Shown: positions 1-8,439 of the stretch, one piece after another | Layout of the letters: every line of letters starts with the position of its first letter | How positions within the stretch are numbered: position 1 is the stretch's first letter | Virus record (IMG/VR): IMGVR_UViG_3300030106_005057 | Coordinates: 6,010 to 70,009 of that record | Length of the DNA stretch: 64,000 nucleotides | DNA from: a virus | Strand: one strand, 5' to 3' | The notes under the pieces: generated by a model | What the model saw: only the letters and a program-made list of their open reading frames with translations | The model's database searches: none | Told to the model about the DNA's origin: nothing | Translations under genes and position numbers: made by a program

Positions 1-2
1 TC

Positions 3-404
3 CCAGAGTATAAAGGTTCTGCTACGTACAGTTGGGCTATAATAAACAAAGAGCCTGAAGCAGGGGTTACACTGCATGAGATAGACTCAGGTATAGACAG
101 CGGACCGATTATAGAGATAAAAAAGACCTTGATAAGCAATAAAGATACGGCAGAGACTGTCTTCTATAGATGTATGGACATTCTTTATAATATGTTCTGT
201 GATAACCTCTCTAGGATTTTATCAGGAGAATACAAAACTGTACAGAATAAAGGAGGCTCGGTCTATCTCAAAAAGCATCTGCCGTCAGCCAAAGACATAA
301 CCCATATTGTCAGAGCATTCACTTTTGAGAAAAAAGAAAAGGCTTTCTTTTACAATAGCTTAGGTGAAAAAATTTATTTGTCCTATTATCCAGAAGGAGG
401 ATAG
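3..404 (+). CDS. Sugar N-formyltransferase, C-terminal part (5' end outside window)
   Basis: The reading frame is open from the left edge, so only the last 133 residues are present. The visible segment has formyltransferase-family hallmarks: a GSATYSWAI stretch, then GVTLHEIDSGIDSGPII, whose His and Asp residues match the conserved H..D...D.G.II block of methionyl-tRNA and sugar formyltransferases, followed by a DTA helix. The family moves a formyl group from N10-formyltetrahydrofolate to an amine. The glycosyltransferase and the DegT aminotransferase just downstream make an amino sugar a likelier substrate than Met-tRNA; that is inference. A strong AGAAGGAGG at its 3' end serves the next gene. 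The first internal start codon (TTG at 129) is unlikely to be real because homology runs through it. Confidence 0.85.
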   Translation, partial: PEYKGSATYSWAIINKEPEAGVTLHEIDSGIDSGPIIEIKKTLISNKDTAETVFYRCMDILYNMFCDNLSRILSGEYKTVQNKGGSVYLKKHLPSAKDITHIVRAFTFEKKEKAFFYNSLGEKIYLSYYPEGG

Positions 405-407
405 TGG

Positions 408-1466
408 ATGGTAAAAATATCTTATATATATAATAGCGCCGCAGCAGGGGTCAAAGAAAAAAAGAGCACTGTTGCTAGGCTAGCTATGAGCTTGGTTCCT
501 AAGCTGGAAGAGCTTGGGGCAAATGTGAACATATTTGATTTGAATACTGAAGATATAGATCTTGCTGGGCAACAAGTCGTATGGGATGGAGAAGACGGTC
601 AGTCTCCGAATACAGTAGTACCATTCGGGTACTTGAGAAAAGGAGCGTCTGCGTGGAGGAATTCAATAGACTTTGCAGAGGAAGCCGATATAATCTTGTC
701 CATGCAAGGTGTAGACAATCCTGCACTGTCATCACTTATAGAAGGTTACAAAGACAAAAAAGCAATTGTATATGTTTGGGATATGTATCCTTGGATGTCA
801 TTTGCAGACGGCAGGTGTGACTACCTTAATCAATGTCATGAGGTATGGTGCTCCTCTGTGGGAACAATGTTGAGGACACATGAGATATATGGAGTCCCGC
901 AGGAAAGAATGAAAGTTATTCGACCTTGGTTTGAGCCTTTTGATGCCCCAAAGGAAGCCCCTCCTGAGAACATGCCAGAGAGATTTATATATCATCCTCT
1001 TAGAAACTATGAGAAAGACTCGTGTACTGGATGGATTTATCACTCATGTGATGAGCTTAACGGCGAGGATGAAAGTGATAGAGACTTTACATATAGTATA
1101 GTAAAATCTGAACACGGGCTACCCTTTGAGGAATACAAGCACTATATCTTGAACTGTGAATTCTTGGCTAGTGAATATGCTGAGTCGTCAACTGGAGGCT
1201 TGAGCTTACTAGAGGGTTACTATCATGGCAAGGATGTGCTTATTTCAGATTCGAAGTTTTCAGGGGCTAGAGAAATTTTTCAAGATAGAGGAGTCTACTT
1301 TCGTGGAGATTATCGTGAAGACTTAAAGGCACAAATAAAGCATCTATATAATAGAGATAAGCCCGAAATAGATATTAAAGAAAGAAGAAAATTTTGTGAG
1401 AGATACTTAATAGACAATGTATCTAAAGAAATATTTGAAAACATAAAAAGGGTAACAAGTTCTTAA
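408..1466 (+). CDS. GT-B type glycosyltransferase
   Basis: This 352-residue protein resembles family 1/4 GT-B glycosyltransferases. Its N-terminal half opens with a Rossmann-like strand (KISYIYNSAA). The C-terminal half contains GGLSLLEGYYHGKDVLISDSKFSGAREIF, the usual place where these enzymes bind the sugar nucleotide (a Glu-rich loop followed by a conserved small-residue turn). ATG 408 follows AAGGAGG at a 7-base gap. It lies between the formyltransferase and the aminotransferase, so it may transfer the formamido sugar they make. Donor and acceptor cannot be read from the sequence. Confidence 0.75.
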   Translation: MVKISYIYNSAAAGVKEKKSTVARLAMSLVPKLEELGANVNIFDLNTEDIDLAGQQVVWDGEDGQSPNTVVPFGYLRKGASAWRNSIDFAEEADIILSMQGVDNPALSSLIEGYKDKKAIVYVWDMYPWMSFADGRCDYLNQCHEVWCSSVGTMLRTHEIYGVPQERMKVIRPWFEPFDAPKEAPPENMPERFIYHPLRNYEKDSCTGWIYHSCDELNGEDESDRDFTYSIVKSEHGLPFEEYKHYILNCEFLASEYAESSTGGLSLLEGYYHGKDVLISDSKFSGAREIFQDRGVYFRGDYREDLKAQIKHLYNRDKPEIDIKERRKFCERYLIDNVSKEIFENIKRVTSS

Positions 1467-1479
1467 GAAAGGATATATA

Positions 1480-2592
1480 ATGGACCCGGTACTTAACAAA
1501 CAGGCAGAAAAATTAATCTGGATAGCTGAGCCCTCTTTAGGAAAAGAAGAGTACGATGCAGTTGGCAGGTGTGTGGCAGAGAACTGGATTTCTCAAGGCC
1601 CGAGGGTTGCAGAGTTCGAAAATGCTATTGCACAAACGGCTGGAAAGACTTATGGTTCTGCTTGCAACTCAGGCACAACAGCACTGCATCTAGCCCTGCA
1701 TGTATGTGATGTTGGGCCGGGAGATGAGGTTATTATACCAAACTTAACAATGATAGCACTTGCAAATGCTGTCTTACTCACAGGAGCAACTCCGGTATTC
1801 GCTGAATCTGACAATGACGTGGGAAATGTCTCTTTGAAAACTGTGCAGGACTGTATTACAGACAGAACGAAAGCTGTTATAATTGTCCACACATATGGGG
1901 AGCCAGTAAAAGACACAGTAGCTATCTCTAACTTATGTAAAGGAAAAGGTATAAAGTTTATTGAAGACTGTGCTGAGTCTCACTTCGCGCTGCTGGAAGG
2001 GAAGCCTGTTGGGTCATTCTCTGATCTAGCTATTTTCAGTTTTTATTCTAATAAGAACATTACAACTGGAGAGGGAGGAATGGTTGTAACGGATGTATTA
2101 GAAGACAAGGAAAGACTTGATAGAGTCAGAATGCATGCTTTCACTCCGGGAAAACATTTTTGTCATACAGAACGTGCGTTTGGATATAGGATGACAGACA
2201 TGCAGGCTGCAATAGGCTTAGAGCAAGTCAAGAAGGCTCCTGAGTTCATGGAAAAAAGAAGGAAATACCGTGACATGTATGAGGAGCAGATGCAAGATCT
2301 AGATAGTGTGAGAGTTCCTGAAGCTGTTAAAAATTCTGGGCTATGGGTTATGCCTCTACTTGCCAATAGTGAGGAGGCAAGGAATAATATTAGGCAGCAT
2401 ATAGCGGATAGAGGTATTGATTCTAGGACATACTTCCAGCCAATACATAGGCAAGAGTTCCTTAAAGATATAACAGACAAGGAATATCCAAGATCAGACG
2501 AGTTAGGGAATTGCGGATTTTATGTACCTTTATATCCTAAATTGGAAGAAGAGCAAGTACAATATGTTATAGACGCTATTAAAGAGTTTTAA
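1480..2592 (+). CDS. DegT/DnrJ/EryC1-family sugar aminotransferase
   Basis: The protein is 370 residues, the usual length for this PLP-dependent fold-type I family. The PLP phosphate-binding SGTTALHLAL lies at residues 64-73, the pyridine-N-binding Asp is in IEDCAESH (about D163), and the Schiff-base Lys is K192 in SNKNITTGEGG. The family transaminates nucleotide-linked keto sugars with glutamate as donor, as in perosamine or viosamine synthesis. With the upstream formyltransferase it would give an N-formylated amino sugar, the pairing known from some O-antigen pathways. No dehydratase making the keto sugar is visible here, so the substrate may come from the host or from genes left of the window. 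Confidence 0.9.
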   Translation: MDPVLNKQAEKLIWIAEPSLGKEEYDAVGRCVAENWISQGPRVAEFENAIAQTAGKTYGSACNSGTTALHLALHVCDVGPGDEVIIPNLTMIALANAVLLTGATPVFAESDNDVGNVSLKTVQDCITDRTKAVIIVHTYGEPVKDTVAISNLCKGKGIKFIEDCAESHFALLEGKPVGSFSDLAIFSFYSNKNITTGEGGMVVTDVLEDKERLDRVRMHAFTPGKHFCHTERAFGYRMTDMQAAIGLEQVKKAPEFMEKRRKYRDMYEEQMQDLDSVRVPEAVKNSGLWVMPLLANSEEARNNIRQHIADRGIDSRTYFQPIHRQEFLKDITDKEYPRSDELGNCGFYVPLYPKLEEEQVQYVIDAIKEF

Positions 2593-2606
2593 CATAAAGA
2601 TGACAG

Positions 2607-3041
2607 ATGGCAAAAAACAGAAGCGAAAAGAGCAGGTATCCCTCTCGGTATTCTCCGGGAGGCTGGGTATCAGCATCTCAGTACATAACAGAACTAGTAT
2701 GTGAAAAGAAGGCTCAACGAGAGAAGAAGGAACTCCCTATAAAATTCTGGGAGAATAAAGAGTGGTCGAAGTATTATAAGTATCAAATAACTTTGGCTAA
2801 CAAGCTTATAAAAAAATATGGGGAAGAACCTATAGTGGCCGCGCTTAGAGATAAGAGGTGCTGGTCTACCTATTCTTTAAGGTCTCCATTTCTAGAAAAA
2901 ATAATTCAGGAAAAAGCTGAACAAGTTGTCGAGAGACCGGCGAGTGCCGAGTATAATATAAATGACTCAGAAGAAGTCAAACACAAAACAAACAATAATA
3001 AGAAATCAATTATTTCTAAGTTAAGGGATTTGGATGAGTAA
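2607..3041 (+). CDS. Uncharacterised phage protein upstream of RecA
   Basis: This is a basic 144-residue protein with no recognisable enzyme motif. The N-terminus has a YSPGGWVSASQYITELVCEK block. The middle is helical and rich in aromatic and charged residues (FWENKEWSKYYKYQ). The C-terminal 50 residues are polar and low in complexity (HKTNNNKKS). Its last 8 bases overlap the RecA-like gene, which suggests translational coupling and perhaps a role in recombination. I recognise the general pattern as a conserved phage protein but can assign no function. Confidence 0.7.
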   Translation: MAKNRSEKSRYPSRYSPGGWVSASQYITELVCEKKAQREKKELPIKFWENKEWSKYYKYQITLANKLIKKYGEEPIVAALRDKRCWSTYSLRSPFLEKIIQEKAEQVVERPASAEYNINDSEEVKHKTNNNKKSIISKLRDLDE

Positions 3042-4020
3042 AGACATTATCAAAGAGTATGGTAATGTCCTTCATGATCCCGCCTCAATAACAGAAAGAC
3101 CTTTAGAAGTCTTATCTGTAGGTCCTAAGCTAGATATAGCTCTTGGTGGAGGCGTGCCTGAAGGTTCATTATTTATTATGACTGGCCCAGAGAAGGTCGG
3201 AAAAACTGTAACGGCACTTACTTTCTGTGCTAACGCGCAGAAGCACTATGAGAGAAAGGTATATTACGCTAACATTGAGGGCCGTCTCAAGAAAAGAGAC
3301 TTGCAGGGCATCACAGACCTAAGCTTAGATGCAGAAAAAATGCAGATCATTGGCTCTACAGAAGGCAATATATTGTCTGCCGAAAAATACCTCAGCATCA
3401 TCGACAATATTGTACACACTCAGCCCGGATCATTAGCTATTGTGGACTCGTTTTCAGCCCTGTCTAGCGAGTCTGAGCTTACAGGAGACTTGTCAGATAT
3501 GCAAGTTATGAGTGTTCAGAAAGTTTTGGCAAAGTTCTGCAGAAGGATTTCTAACGTCCTTCCAATTAATAGAGTTACAGTCGTTGGCATAACGCATCTA
3601 ATGGCGAATCTGCAACGATTTGGAAGAGGAAAAGCTAAAGTAGAAAAATCAGGGAGCGCTTTGAAATATCAAGTCGATGTCAAGCTGCACGCAAGCCACT
3701 CTACTGCTCTTATGCAAGGAGACACACAGATAGGACAAACAGTGCACTGGCAAATTACAACCTCTGCGATTGGGCCTCCGGGACAGAAGGTGGAGAGCCA
3801 TATCAGATATGGTAAAGGAATCTGGAAAGAGATGGAGATGGCAGATTTGATGATAGACTTTGGTTTGATCTCGAAAGCTGGAGCATGGCTCAAACTCCCG
3901 AATGGAGAAAAGATTCAAGGAAAAGTTAACTTGGCAAAATACTTGGAGGAGAATCCAGAAGAGTATAATAATTTTAGAAAAGAGGTTTTCGAGATGGTAG
4001 GAATTGATTATGAAAGCTAA
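3034..4020 (+). CDS. RecA/UvsX-like recombinase
   Basis: The 328-residue RecA-fold ATPase should polymerise on single-stranded DNA and exchange strands during recombination-dependent replication and repair. The Walker A is GPEKVGKT (residues 51-58). YYANIEGRL fits the position of the catalytic Glu of RecA, and LAIVDSFSAL is the Walker B strand. The segment VVGITHLMANL, then a charged glycine-rich loop, then SGSALKYQVDVKL matches the RecA L2/GGxALKfyasvRL region, which separates it from DnaB or KaiC relatives. It is slightly shorter than bacterial RecA (about 350). ATG 3034 overlaps the preceding gene and its own 3' end overlaps the next. Confidence 0.88.
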   Translation: MSKDIIKEYGNVLHDPASITERPLEVLSVGPKLDIALGGGVPEGSLFIMTGPEKVGKTVTALTFCANAQKHYERKVYYANIEGRLKKRDLQGITDLSLDAEKMQIIGSTEGNILSAEKYLSIIDNIVHTQPGSLAIVDSFSALSSESELTGDLSDMQVMSVQKVLAKFCRRISNVLPINRVTVVGITHLMANLQRFGRGKAKVEKSGSALKYQVDVKLHASHSTALMQGDTQIGQTVHWQITTSAIGPPGQKVESHIRYGKGIWKEMEMADLMIDFGLISKAGAWLKLPNGEKIQGKVNLAKYLEENPEEYNNFRKEVFEMVGIDYES

Positions 4021-4390
4021 GACTATTGATACTTATGAGTGCAGGATATATATAGGATCTATATATGAAGATACTAAGGCTCATTTCTATGAAAGGAATC
4101 TCACTAAGTATATTGGTGACTATCAAAACTCTGTAGATGCAATTGTGCCGCTTAGAGTTACTAAAACTGCATTTGTTTGCGGTCCGAAATATCTTGAAGA
4201 TGGATGGGAAATAGCTGCCATTAATTATCCCAGAGCAGGAACTAATATGGAGATCATAGAGGGGTTCATGGAAGGGTTGGCAGAAGGCTTGCTTGAAAGG
4301 TTCTGTCAAAAGAGAGTGACTCTCGTAACGCCACATGTTTCCATTATGTACGAATCAGAAGCTTCGTATATGCCTCAAGTAGCAAGTTAA
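4010..4390 (+). CDS. Uncharacterised small protein
   Basis: The protein has about 126 residues from ATG 4010; a TTG two codons upstream is less likely because GGTAGGAA lies close before the ATG. It starts inside the RecA gene and ends one base into the next gene's ATG, so it belongs to the recombination operon. The sequence is a mixed alpha/beta pattern (IYIGSIYED; TLVTPHVSIMYE) without metal-binding or nucleotide-binding motifs. I do not recognise the family. Confidence 0.65.
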   Translation: MKAKTIDTYECRIYIGSIYEDTKAHFYERNLTKYIGDYQNSVDAIVPLRVTKTAFVCGPKYLEDGWEIAAINYPRAGTNMEIIEGFMEGLAEGLLERFCQKRVTLVTPHVSIMYESEASYMPQVAS

Positions 4391-4806
4391 TGAAGATAAG
4401 AGACCTAAATAACGAAGCGCATACTTGGAAGCTAAACGGATATGTGATAGCTGCAAATGATATGCGCCCACGCTCTAAGCTCCATCTGACAGCAAGGGAG
4501 CTGCTTACAGAGCTTTTCCCCACCGTTCAGGTTCTAGAAGAAGTCCTTGTGCCTCTAACTAGATATGAAAAGGCATACTTTGATTTTTATATAAATACTA
4601 TTAAATTGGTTATTGAGGTTCACGGACAGCAACACTATAGGTTCAACTCTTTATTTCATACTTCAGCACAAGATTTTGCGAATCAGAAGAAAAAAGACCG
4701 GCGAAAGAAAGAGTGGTGCGAGTATAATAATATTACATATATTGAGCTTCCTTATAATGAGAGCAAAGAGAAATGGAAATCCAGAATACAGCAAAGGAAC
4801 GATTAG
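4390..4806 (+). CDS. PD-(D/E)XK-like endonuclease (Vsr/HNH-unrelated)
   Basis: The 138-residue protein has the restriction-endonuclease core: a strand ending in FDFYI with D65, then a second strand IKLVIEVHG with E76 and H78 followed by QQHY, and a C-terminal strand ITYIELPYNES. Vsr-type and phage junction nucleases share this D...ExH/K order. It may act as a recombination or Holliday-junction nuclease, judged from its place two genes after RecA; that role is inference. The last 34 bases overlap the next gene. Another possibility is a degenerate homing-type nuclease. Confidence 0.7.
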   Translation: MKIRDLNNEAHTWKLNGYVIAANDMRPRSKLHLTARELLTELFPTVQVLEEVLVPLTRYEKAYFDFYINTIKLVIEVHGQQHYRFNSLFHTSAQDFANQKKKDRRKKEWCEYNNITYIELPYNESKEKWKSRIQQRND

Positions 4807-5261
4807 AACAAATCGACTCAGTACTAGATGAGTATGAAGGCAAGTTAGGAATAGGCGGCTACTCCGAAGACTTCCATGATCAATCTGTTAAGAATTACAT
4901 GTCTATGCCTAGACAACAAATGGAGAAGTTAACAGTGGAAGAGTGTGCGGAGGCAGCGTTGCTGCTTGGCGGTTTTTCATTTTACCTACAAAGATCATAC
5001 AACAGAGAAATAGCTCGTGTTAATTGGGCTTCATCTAATCTTAAAAAAATGATGTCTGGAAGAGAGTCTCAGTATAAGGGTTCTTGGGACAGCCAATATT
5101 ACCAAGCTGTTAAAGAGGACGGCTATGCTAAAAAACTAGATAGTATCAAGGTGTATGCGCAACAAAGGGCCGACAGACTGACATACTTGGCTAGCTCGGT
5201 AAAAAATCTGAGCGACTTATATATAAACCTACAAAGAGCGAAGATAAATAGACATGGATAA
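4773..5261 (+). CDS. Helical protein in recombination operon
   Basis: This 162-residue, strongly helical protein starts 34 bases inside the upstream nuclease gene and ends inside the next one. Its C-terminal half has charged heptad-like helices (IKVYAQQRADRLTYLASSV) and a WDSQYYQAV segment. Its small size, helical nature and place beside a RecA-like gene would suit a recombination mediator (UvsY-like in role), but I see no convincing sequence match, so the function stays open. Confidence 0.6.
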   Translation: MEIQNTAKERLEQIDSVLDEYEGKLGIGGYSEDFHDQSVKNYMSMPRQQMEKLTVEECAEAALLLGGFSFYLQRSYNREIARVNWASSNLKKMMSGRESQYKGSWDSQYYQAVKEDGYAKKLDSIKVYAQQRADRLTYLASSVKNLSDLYINLQRAKINRHG

Positions 5262-5649
5262 GAAAGAACTAGAAGAGCTACTGAAGCAGTTTACTCAAGA
5301 GGAAATCAAAGAAGCCCTCTCTAATACCACGAATAAGAAAAAACGACGAAGAGGCAAGGGTAAGAGAAAGAGAAATAAGAATTCTATAGAGAAAAAACCG
5401 TCTAGCGAGAATAAGTTTGATGACATAATTTCAAAAATTAGTTTAAGTAGCGACGAGATAAGAGAGCTTGAAGAGGCTAAAAAATCTGATCAGGGCGCAG
5501 TCGTCAACCCGAATAGAGGAAATAGAAGAGTAGTAGAAAAGCGGACATTCAGATGTTCTGGGTGTGGAAAAGATTATAGGATGTTCCCCTCTCAGGTGCA
5601 TAATCCAGAGAGATGGAAGTGTAACAAATGTATAGTCAATGGGAAATAA
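5254..5649 (+). CDS. Basic zinc-finger protein
   Basis: The protein is 131 residues. The first half is very basic (KKKRRRGKGKRKRNK near residues 25-40) and the C-terminal end carries a four-Cys zinc ribbon, CSGCGKDYRMF, then WKCNKC. This architecture suggests nucleic-acid binding. It precedes the replicative helicase directly, so a helicase-loading or single-strand-binding accessory role is possible but unproven. Its stop overlaps the region just before the helicase start. Confidence 0.65.
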   Translation: MDKKELEELLKQFTQEEIKEALSNTTNKKKRRRGKGKRKRNKNSIEKKPSSENKFDDIISKISLSSDEIRELEEAKKSDQGAVVNPNRGNRRVVEKRTFRCSGCGKDYRMFPSQVHNPERWKCNKCIVNGK

Positions 5650-5650
5650 T

Positions 5651-7090
5651 ATGCTAAATGATTTACCAGCAGAAAGAGCAATCTTAGCAGGCATATTTAG
5701 ATATGGAGCTGAGGCTTATTATGATGTTGCAGACATTGTAACAGAGTCGTCGTTTACAGACGAGTCTAATGTGGTCTTATTTTCATGCATGAAGCATGTG
5801 CTTGAAACAGATGACTCTCGCTCTCTAGATGCCCCTACAATGATGTCCGCTGCAAAAGAACTTGGGTTCTCAGACTTCTTTAATACACAAGAAGTTCAAC
5901 ATATGTCTTCTGTGATAAAGTTTCCGGTACTGTTGGAAAACTTAAGAAAGTTTGGAGCAAAGGTCAGGAAGCTAGAAATAGCTAGGATGATGTACGACCA
6001 ACTTGATCTAACTAAAGAAAGGTATCTTGAGATTAAAGGTGATGAACCTATTGCCAAGATACTAGGGATAGCTGAAGATGCTGTAATGGATGTTACGTCT
6101 GTGATAGCTGGTGAGGACGAATCCCCTACACAGATGTTTGATGATGTCGAAGCCCATCTAGAAGAGCTTGCAGAAGACTCAGTTGATCAGATAGGTATAG
6201 CAACGGGCTTTCCAAGGTATGACTTCTCTATTGGGGGTGGTCTCAGAAAAGGCACAGTAAATGTTATTGGGGCTCGACCTAAGACTGGAAAAACTCTTCT
6301 TGCAGACAATATGGGAATACATATTGCAAAAGAAGGAACTCCAGTACTCAACTTAGATACTGAGATGAGGAAGGAAGACCATCAACATAGAATGATGGCG
6401 ATGCTCTCTGGCGTTCCAATTAACGACATTGAAACGGGTAAGTTTGCTGATGATCCAGCCAAAAAGAAAAAGGTTATGGATGCGGCAAGAGAGATAAAAG
6501 ATATACCATATTATTTTAAGACTATTGGTGGCGCCTCTTTTGAAGAACAGGTTGCCGTCATGAGAAGATGGATTAGTAGGGTTGTAGGACTAAATGATAA
6601 GGGCAAGGCAAATGATTGTGTGATTATATATGATTACCTTAAACTTATGGACTCAAGTGAGATCAAAGGAGACATGAAAGAATTCCAAATTCTTGGCTTC
6701 ATGATCACAGCCCTACATAATCTATCTCTTAAGTATGAAGTCCCAATTTTAACTTTTATCCAGTTGAATAGAGATGGGATAACAAAGGAAAGCACCGATA
6801 CTGCGTCTGGTTCTGATAGGATAATTTGGCTATGTTCTAACTTCAGTATATATAAGCATAAGTCTGATGAAGAGATAGCTAAGGATGGTCCTGAGAATGG
6901 CAACAGGAAGCTTGTCCCTCTGATTGCAAGGCACGGAGAGGGACTTGATTATGGGGACTATATTAACGTAGAACTTACTGGCAAAATCGGTAAAGTCACC
7001 GAAGGGCAGACTGCGTTTGAACTTGACAGTGGTGTAAGCGCCACAGAAGATGGAGAACTTTTTGATGACTCAGAAGATGTCGCATTCTAA
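5651..7090 (+). CDS. dnaB: DnaB-type replicative helicase
   Basis: About 479 residues with the two-domain DnaB layout: an N-terminal helical domain beginning LPAERAILAGIFR, a linker, and a RecA-like motor starting near residue 185 with GFPRYDFSIGGGLRKG. The Walker A is GARPKTGKT (about residues 207-215) and the Walker B strand is CVIIYDYLKLM; FIQLNRDG matches the DnaB H3 Gln motif. It should unwind the fork as a hexamer together with the primase encoded next. ATG 5651 is chosen over the in-frame ATG 5639 because it just follows the upstream stop and removes only four non-conserved residues. The acidic tail (DDSEDVAF) overlaps the primase start. Confidence 0.92.
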   Translation: MLNDLPAERAILAGIFRYGAEAYYDVADIVTESSFTDESNVVLFSCMKHVLETDDSRSLDAPTMMSAAKELGFSDFFNTQEVQHMSSVIKFPVLLENLRKFGAKVRKLEIARMMYDQLDLTKERYLEIKGDEPIAKILGIAEDAVMDVTSVIAGEDESPTQMFDDVEAHLEELAEDSVDQIGIATGFPRYDFSIGGGLRKGTVNVIGARPKTGKTLLADNMGIHIAKEGTPVLNLDTEMRKEDHQHRMMAMLSGVPINDIETGKFADDPAKKKKVMDAAREIKDIPYYFKTIGGASFEEQVAVMRRWISRVVGLNDKGKANDCVIIYDYLKLMDSSEIKGDMKEFQILGFMITALHNLSLKYEVPILTFIQLNRDGITKESTDTASGSDRIIWLCSNFSIYKHKSDEEIAKDGPENGNRKLVPLIARHGEGLDYGDYINVELTGKIGKVTEGQTAFELDSGVSATEDGELFDDSEDVAF

Positions 7091-8216
7091 GAAGTATGAC
7101 TACGCTAAAGTAAGAACTCTTGCAAAGATAGCAGGACAATATATAGACCAAATATATCAATACTTTGGGCTCAGTATTGCTTACAGAAATGATATCCTTA
7201 TGAAATCAGCATGTCCTATACATGGAGGAGATAACCCAACTGCTTTAAACTTTTATCCGAACGGAGAGTTTAAGGTGCACTATAAATGCAGAACACATCA
7301 ATGCGAAGAAGTGTTTGGCAATGGGATGATAGATCTAGTCAGAGGAATCCTATCCAGAGTCAACTATGGGTGGGAAAAGGAAGGAGATAAGGAGGCTACT
7401 TTTAAGGAGTCTGTTGATTTCTTACTCAAGTTTCTTAAAAAGGACTTTGACTCGCTTGAAGCTGATAATCATAATATAGAGAAGCTCCACTTCAACAACT
7501 TAGTGAACACGCTTAGTTCTGAAGCTGCTAAGAAAAGCGGCATAACTCAGCAAATGTATCGAGACCGAGTGGAAGTTCCTTGTAAGTACTATCTAGACAG
7601 GGGATTTTCTGCCAAGGTTCTGGAGGAATATGATGTTGGTTATTGTACTAATCCAAGAAAGCCGATGTACCAAAGAGCAGTAGTTCCTATTTATGATAAT
7701 AATCATGAGTTTATTGTCGGCTGCACAGGCAGAAGTATATTTGATAAATGTCCTAAATGCAATAACTATCACGACCCTAAAGAAAAATGTAGACATTTTC
7801 CAAAATGGATGCACAGCAAGGGCTTTCAAAAAGAGAAATGGCTATATAACTACTGGATAGCCAAGGATGAGATATCGAAGACTGGAGTTGCTATCCTTGT
7901 CGAGTCTCCCGGAAATGTATGGAGACTAGCAGAGGCTGGAATACACAATGTCGTTGCTATATTTGGAACAGCGTTCAACAACGATCAGAAAAACTTGCTA
8001 GATGAGTCTGGAGCTTTATCATTGGTCTGCTTAATGGATAATGATGATGCTGGACAAAAAGCAGCTAAGAAGATAGAGGAACAGTGTGGAAGATTGTATA
8101 GGCTTTACTTCCCAAGTTTCGATGCAGCAGACATTGCAGAATTGAATGTTGATACAGTTACATCCGACATTAAACCTTTTATTGAAAACGCTATGAATGT
8201 ATATAAGGAAATTTAA
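7065..8216 (+). CDS. DnaG-like primase
   Basis: The protein has an N-terminal zinc-binding domain (CPIHGGDNPTALNF, then YKCRTHQC) that fits the CHC2 type of DnaG primases. A second Cys-rich insert, CPKCNNYHDPKEKC, lies near mid-protein. A TOPRIM fold follows: ILVESPGNVWRLAEAG carries the catalytic Glu and CLMDNDDAGQKAA the DxD. It would synthesise RNA primers for the split polymerase together with the DnaB-type helicase. Possible starts are ATG 7050, 7065 and 7077; 7065 has GGAGA eight bases upstream and is preferred. It ends directly against the next ATG (TAAATG). Confidence 0.9.
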   Translation: MTQKMSHSKKYDYAKVRTLAKIAGQYIDQIYQYFGLSIAYRNDILMKSACPIHGGDNPTALNFYPNGEFKVHYKCRTHQCEEVFGNGMIDLVRGILSRVNYGWEKEGDKEATFKESVDFLLKFLKKDFDSLEADNHNIEKLHFNNLVNTLSSEAAKKSGITQQMYRDRVEVPCKYYLDRGFSAKVLEEYDVGYCTNPRKPMYQRAVVPIYDNNHEFIVGCTGRSIFDKCPKCNNYHDPKEKCRHFPKWMHSKGFQKEKWLYNYWIAKDEISKTGVAILVESPGNVWRLAEAGIHNVVAIFGTAFNNDQKNLLDESGALSLVCLMDNDDAGQKAAKKIEEQCGRLYRLYFPSFDAADIAELNVDTVTSDIKPFIENAMNVYKEI

Positions 8217-8438
8217 ATGAGCACCTACAAAGAGAATGCAATAGACTATCTGTATAATAAGGCTTCTTCAGATAGAGATAAAGCGCTAGCTTCATTGTCA
8301 ATCTTGCTAGACCATCCAGCTGGCATAGGAGATCATTCCACGGAAGATCTGTATAACAACCTTGATGAGGCGCTTAGCAACTTAGCTGATGCAGAAGACA
8401 GACTAGAAGTTTTGGAACAGTACTATAGTAGAGATTAA
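8217..8438 (+). CDS. Small acidic protein
   Basis: This 73-residue acidic helical protein has many Asp, Glu and Leu residues (DRDKALASLSILL; LSNLADAEDRLEVLEQYY). Its ATG abuts the primase stop and one base separates it from the kinase gene, so it is translated with the replication operon. The last 30 residues could form a short coiled coil. No family recognised. Confidence 0.6.
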   Translation: MSTYKENAIDYLYNKASSDRDKALASLSILLDHPAGIGDHSTEDLYNNLDEALSNLADAEDRLEVLEQYYSRD

Positions 8439-8439
8439 T

